Of a stretch of 64,000 nt of DNA, positions 59,985 to 64,000 are shown in pieces. Under the pieces are notes generated by a model, which saw only the letters and a program-made list of their open reading frames with translations, had not been told where the DNA came from and made no database searches. The DNA is from Labia minor (taxonomy: Eukaryota > Arthropoda > Insecta > Dermaptera > Spongiphoridae): positions 48,518,296 to 48,582,295 of the forward strand of contig OY720346.1 in NCBI GenBank assembly GCA_963082975.1. The letters are read 5' to 3'. The position numbers and the translations under genes are program-made. Each line of letters opens with the position of its first letter. Positions within the stretch are counted from its first letter, which is position 1.

Positions 59985-61184
59985 CTAGCTGCTCAGAGCT
60001 CCTTCGTCGCTCTTCGCATCTAGACGGGGGCTCCGCCCCCTGTACCCCCCCCGAGTATCCCTATTCTGAGCTATAACCATCTAACTCCTAACCTGTCCCA
60101 TCTCTCTCACGTTCCTTTCTACATTGTCCACCCTGTTCACAATTGGTCTTCCACACAGACGTTTTCCAATCGAACTCCCCACCAATATATTTTTCCTCTC
60201 CCATTCTAGCCATGTGCCCTGCCCATCCCAGCCTTCTCTATTATATGACCTATATCTAGAGATGCATAGAGGTCATGCATTCCTTGTTATGCAGTCTCCG
60301 CTATTCCCCGGTGTCCTCATCTTTCTTTGGCCCATAAATGCTGGGAAGAATCCTATTCTCAAATACTCTGAATCTATTCTTATCTCCCAGGGTTATAGAC
60401 CATGCCTCCCACCCATATAATACAATTAATAATTTAATAATTTTAATCCCCTTTGATAATAATTTCCAGATTGTAACCTCGATTTAAATTCTTTGCAAAT
60501 ATTATTCTTTCTGATACTAATTATTTTGTCTTATCACTATTAATTTCAAACCCCATCAATTTTCCTGCCTCGATTAATTTTTTTATGCTACTTTAAATGT
60601 TATTAATTTATTTAAAAAAAAAATCAAAGTAAACAAAATAAAAATAAAATATAAAATTAGCATAACACTAAACTACTATAAAAATAATATTAAAAAATAT
60701 ATTATATATTAAAATCTTACGTGAAAATTCAATTATGAGATCAAATTTTCTTAATTAAAATAATTTACTCACATAATCTTAAAAATTAATAGTATTAAAT
60801 TATAGCCGTAATGTGAATGTTTTCAAAGTTTAAAAGGCCAATAAGATCAATTGAGATATTGTAAATATCAATAGATATATAAAAAGATTTTTATCTGCAC
60901 ATTGCTCAGAATTTAAATTACCGCCAAATTATCGCCACCAGCGCCTCTATTGACATATTTTTGTTCTACATAATTTCCACTACCCGCCTATAATATATTC
61001 TTTATAATTTTTTTAAAATTTTTCTAATTCAAAAATCCAAAATCGGGCTTCGAGGTCTGGTGTCCAGCCCCTTTGTGCTTCCGTGTAAAAAATTCCAGGT
61101 CCCTGCGTGCGATAGTTTTTGCTGGAGAGCTCGGTCAAACAGACAGACAGACAGACACATTACACTTGCTTTTATTATTATAGA
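59985..61184 (-). mobile_element. Non-autonomous Helitron, copy 2, carrying a LINE segment
   Basis: Inverted copy of 22359-23546. On the minus strand it starts TCTATAATAATAAAAGCAAG after an A and ends GAGCAGCTAG before a T. The GGGGGCGGAGCCCCC-type hairpin is retained. The tract after the start is (TGTC)n here, where copy 1 has TGTTTG units. The LINE-derived part is at 60045-60660, with minus-strand equivalents of IYGPKKDE, EWRR and HDLYAS blocks. Apart from small changes (such as CCCC for CGGG near the AGHVAR-type block) it follows copy 1 closely. Confidence 0.8.
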
Positions 61185-61540
61185 TTTATATGGATAATAG
61201 TTTATACTGCTAATATAAATTATAGATAAATTCTCAAATAAAAAAAAAATAATAAAATATGTTTTATATTAAAAAAGAACAAAAAAAAGTTTCCGTAATG
61301 TAGAAGTTATCGATAGGCTTGAGAGTGAGCTAGAGAAAAAAAGGGAGATCGGATAAATTTTAATTGGACAATTTTTTCGTATTATACTAATAAGCATCAA
61401 CTTGTTATGGTTAAGATACATCCAAACTTGTTGAACTGTAAAAAAAGAAATATGCTTAATATTAATTCAAAAAAAAAAAAAAAATCTTTAAAAAAGAAAT
61501 TTGGGATAAAATAGAATGCGAATTTATTGTACATGAAAGG
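61185..61540. other. AT-rich DNA without a recognisable gene
   Basis: AT-rich spacer to the right of the Helitron. Nothing identifiable. Confidence 0.75.
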
Positions 61541-61960
61541 GTTTCAGGTGTAATGAAGTTCTTTTGGTGGAGATGGGGGAGGGGGTGATGGTAGGTTTTA
61601 TTGATTGGTTTTCATGCGAATAAAATGACTTACTATGAACGATGATTGGTCTTGGGAGGAGACTGGCCCATATTAATTAACAACCTGGCCGTTTAGTATT
61701 AATTAAAAGACGCGCTTGTGTGTTGGTGGTGTTATTGTCAATTTAATTACCATACGGGGAATGGGGGTTGGGAAGGTAGTGGGGGTGGCGCTATCAGTTA
61801 ATTTGCGGCGCTGGCTAATTGGTTGCCTATGTTCAAAACGCCCCTGGTGGCCCCTGGCCTTATTTTTGACTTGCCTATCAACCCCCATCCCCCCATCCCA
61901 TACTCATCCCTATCCCCCTTCTCAACCCAACCTCTGACGACAATTTCACTCTTGAAATGT
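61541..61960. other. Complex higher-GC island, putative non-coding regulatory DNA
   Basis: Contains repeated ATTAATTAA cores (61672-61680 and 61699-61707), GGCTAATTGGTTGCC (61812-61826), GGCGCTATCAG and GATTGG boxes, in complex GC-richer sequence. Overlapping open frames (61-73 codons) on both strands show no resemblance and are not called. The density of homeodomain-type cores and paired GATTGG words suggests enhancer-like DNA; this is inference. Confidence 0.4.
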
Positions 61961-62357
61961 TTATTTTATTCATTAAACAACTGTATTTATAGAATTAGAA
62001 AGAAATATTTAAATTGAAAATTTGCAAAAGATTATCATTACTTTACTAAACTGCTACTATTTCAACTGTTATTGTAACCAAGTCTGTTTAAATTAAATTA
62101 AATTAAATATATGTAAAATATAGGTATTTATTATGATCTTATTAGTAAAACTAATTCGTTTGAAAATATATTTTTATGAATAAATAGGGTCAAGGTATCA
62201 GAGTATGACTTTCATAATTTTTTGACATTTTGAACTTTTCTGACGAACTGATTGAACAAAATTGTTTTATGTTCTGCTGAAAAATTAGTCTTGGGTTCAA
62301 GGAAGCATAGTTTTTAAAGGCTTTTTATTACACCAAAAAAATGTATTAACAGAAAAT

Positions 62358-62422
62358 AAAAAAAATCTCGACATCGAAAATTTTAATGAGCGCAATACTA
62401 TCTCCGGCGAGATAGTAAAAAT
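62358..62422 (-). mobile_element. Helentron-like element, family A, 5' end fragment
   Basis: CTCGACATCGAAAATTTTAATGAG is followed by CGCAATACTATCTCCGGCGA and GATAGTAAAAA, matching the 5' end of 40044-40687 (ACATCGAAAATTTTCGTGATCGCAATACTATCTCTGGCGAG). The body beyond is absent or too diverged to follow. Confidence 0.65.
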
Positions 62423-64000
62423 TAGTAATTACCCACTTATTGATACTTTTACCCAGTGATTGACATTTCAAATTCTAGACATTGAAAATGTATCTCTAAT
62501 GATCAAAAACTGTCCAGAATCGAAAGATTTACATTTTAACACTGAAAAGTTGTCGTCTCTTACCTGTCTGCTAAAGAGGGGAAATATATGAAAAAATGAC
62601 ACACCAAGAAAAAAGAACAGCAAATCTTCGGGTTCAAGCCATTTCCACAGACGTCCGGCTGGTGTCATCAACACTCCTTCTAATTCTAGCCAATTTTTCC
62701 TAAGAATAACCGTTTGTGAGGGGATAGAAATGATATTTCTTCATATGAATTTTTTCTTTTATAAAAATAAACGCATAGAAATAAATTTCAATCGGTCCTG
62801 GTTTATAACCCTTTGTCTCCTTCCCCAAGGGTCATCTAAAAGAATAACATGTTATATGCACTGCAGACAAGCTGTTGTTACCTACAAATTTTAAAATTTT
62901 CAAACCATTTTTATAAGAAATAAACGGAACTGTCATACACTCGAGTTTTTCAGTTTTTACAGTCCAGTAAATGACAATGAGAATAAATTACTTCTCTTTT
63001 CAAAATAAAGGGCAAACAAAATATTGGAACAAAGAGTAACATATGCAAACGTGCAAATTTCAAACGGATCAAATGAAAAATAAATACGATGTCAATTGAT
63101 AAAAATCTAATGCACCTTATGAATTTTGAGAACAACTGCATATAAACTTACCAGCTTTCAGTTTTTATTTTCTTATAAAAGCCTTCAATAATTTTGATGG
63201 TTAGTCGCCCATTAAAGTGGGCTTGATTTTATGAGACTCGAAAATATATTAGATTCTTTTATTGGAGGAATTTTTAACCAATTGTTATACACTGGTGCCT
63301 TGAACCTGAATCTTTCCACGTAAATATTTCCAACTTAAAAATGGTACACAGGATAAATATTTAATTTACATATCAATGCAATTTAGAGATAGAAATTCGA
63401 TCTGATAAAGTCTCAATCGTTGATAAAATAATATTTATTGTTGTTGTTTTTAACCAAATAATTTATAATTATTGTCAAATATGTAAATATTAATGAGTAT
63501 CAATCAAAAAATTCAGTCCTTCCATTTTAAAATATCAAATTCATCATCAAGTGATGATTAATTATTATTTTATTACCATTAAGCAATTCGTATCAGTTGA
63601 ATCTGTCCTTTCATTGCCTTTTATACATATTTATACAATAATACTATTGATAGGCCATATTTGAAAGCATCAAATATTTTATTTTTAATTTAGTTTAAAA
63701 TGCATGAATTATCAACAAATTTCGTATTTTATTAATTTTATAATATTGAAACGGTGTCAAAGCAAAAATAATGATTTAAATACACTTTATTTTATATAAT
63801 TTTGGCACATTAATCATAATTTTACTTTGTTGGTTGAGGTGATCCCTTTTTAAAAATTTATAAATTTAATTTATCATTTGATACTGTTTAAATTAAATCA
63901 ATTTACATATTAAATTTTAGATATTTTTTTTTTAATTTACAAATTTTAAAATAATTCAATTTCACGTGCAGTTGGGAATATTTTTTATCTCCTCCCCTCA
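62423..64000. other. Mixed AT-rich DNA without a supported gene
   Basis: Slightly more complex than the desert (62460-63180), with 63- and 68-codon minus-strand openings (62950-63141 and 62468-62674), neither resembling a known family; the second lacks an ATG at its far end. The rest is AT-rich to the window end. Confidence 0.55.

Overview
The window is a very AT-rich stretch of animal nuclear DNA, most likely from an invertebrate. It carries many (TA)n, (CA)n and (GA)n tracts, no operons, and no recognisable tRNA, rRNA or CRISPR. Transposable elements of several classes typical of arthropods and other invertebrates are present: a Ty3/gypsy-type LTR retrotransposon, non-LTR (LINE) tails, Helitron and Helentron-like elements, mariner and hAT relics, a TTAA-flanked MITE and a tRNA-derived SINE. 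The species cannot be fixed from the sequence. No host gene can be supported with confidence, and most short open frames are chance openings or shadows of repeats.

Layout. 1-6184: AT-rich DNA with a higher-GC island at 2186-2760. 6185-10294: one complete, apparently very young LTR retrotransposon with 778-bp LTRs that look identical, a CTAT duplication, and a single 911-codon Gag-protease frame. No reverse transcriptase or integrase is present, so it must depend on a partner. 10295-22300: AT-rich DNA with a SINE (13864-14136), a Helentron-like element (17911-18426), LINE tail scraps and a mariner relic (20021-20164). 22359-23546: a non-autonomous Helitron carrying part of a LINE. 23550-40000: hAT ends, a TTAA-flanked hairpin MITE (25278-25480), several non-coding islands, decayed ~42-bp repeats (34512-34955) and a strong palindrome (37934-37966). 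40044-48015: a second copy of the first Helentron-like family, a 5-kb AT desert, then a second Helentron-like family and a LINE tail. 51500-57136: islands, another LINE tail, a third copy of the second family, and two head-to-tail LTR-like units, the second cut by a 200-N gap (57137-57336). 59985-61184: the second Helitron copy, inverted relative to the first. 61540-61960: a last island.

How the parts relate. Only the LTR element at 6185-10294 has a long intact reading frame. The other elements are non-autonomous or decayed and would need enzymes made elsewhere. Between them lie islands of complex, higher-GC sequence without convincing reading frames. These are the best candidates for regulatory DNA in what looks like a gene desert or very large intron.
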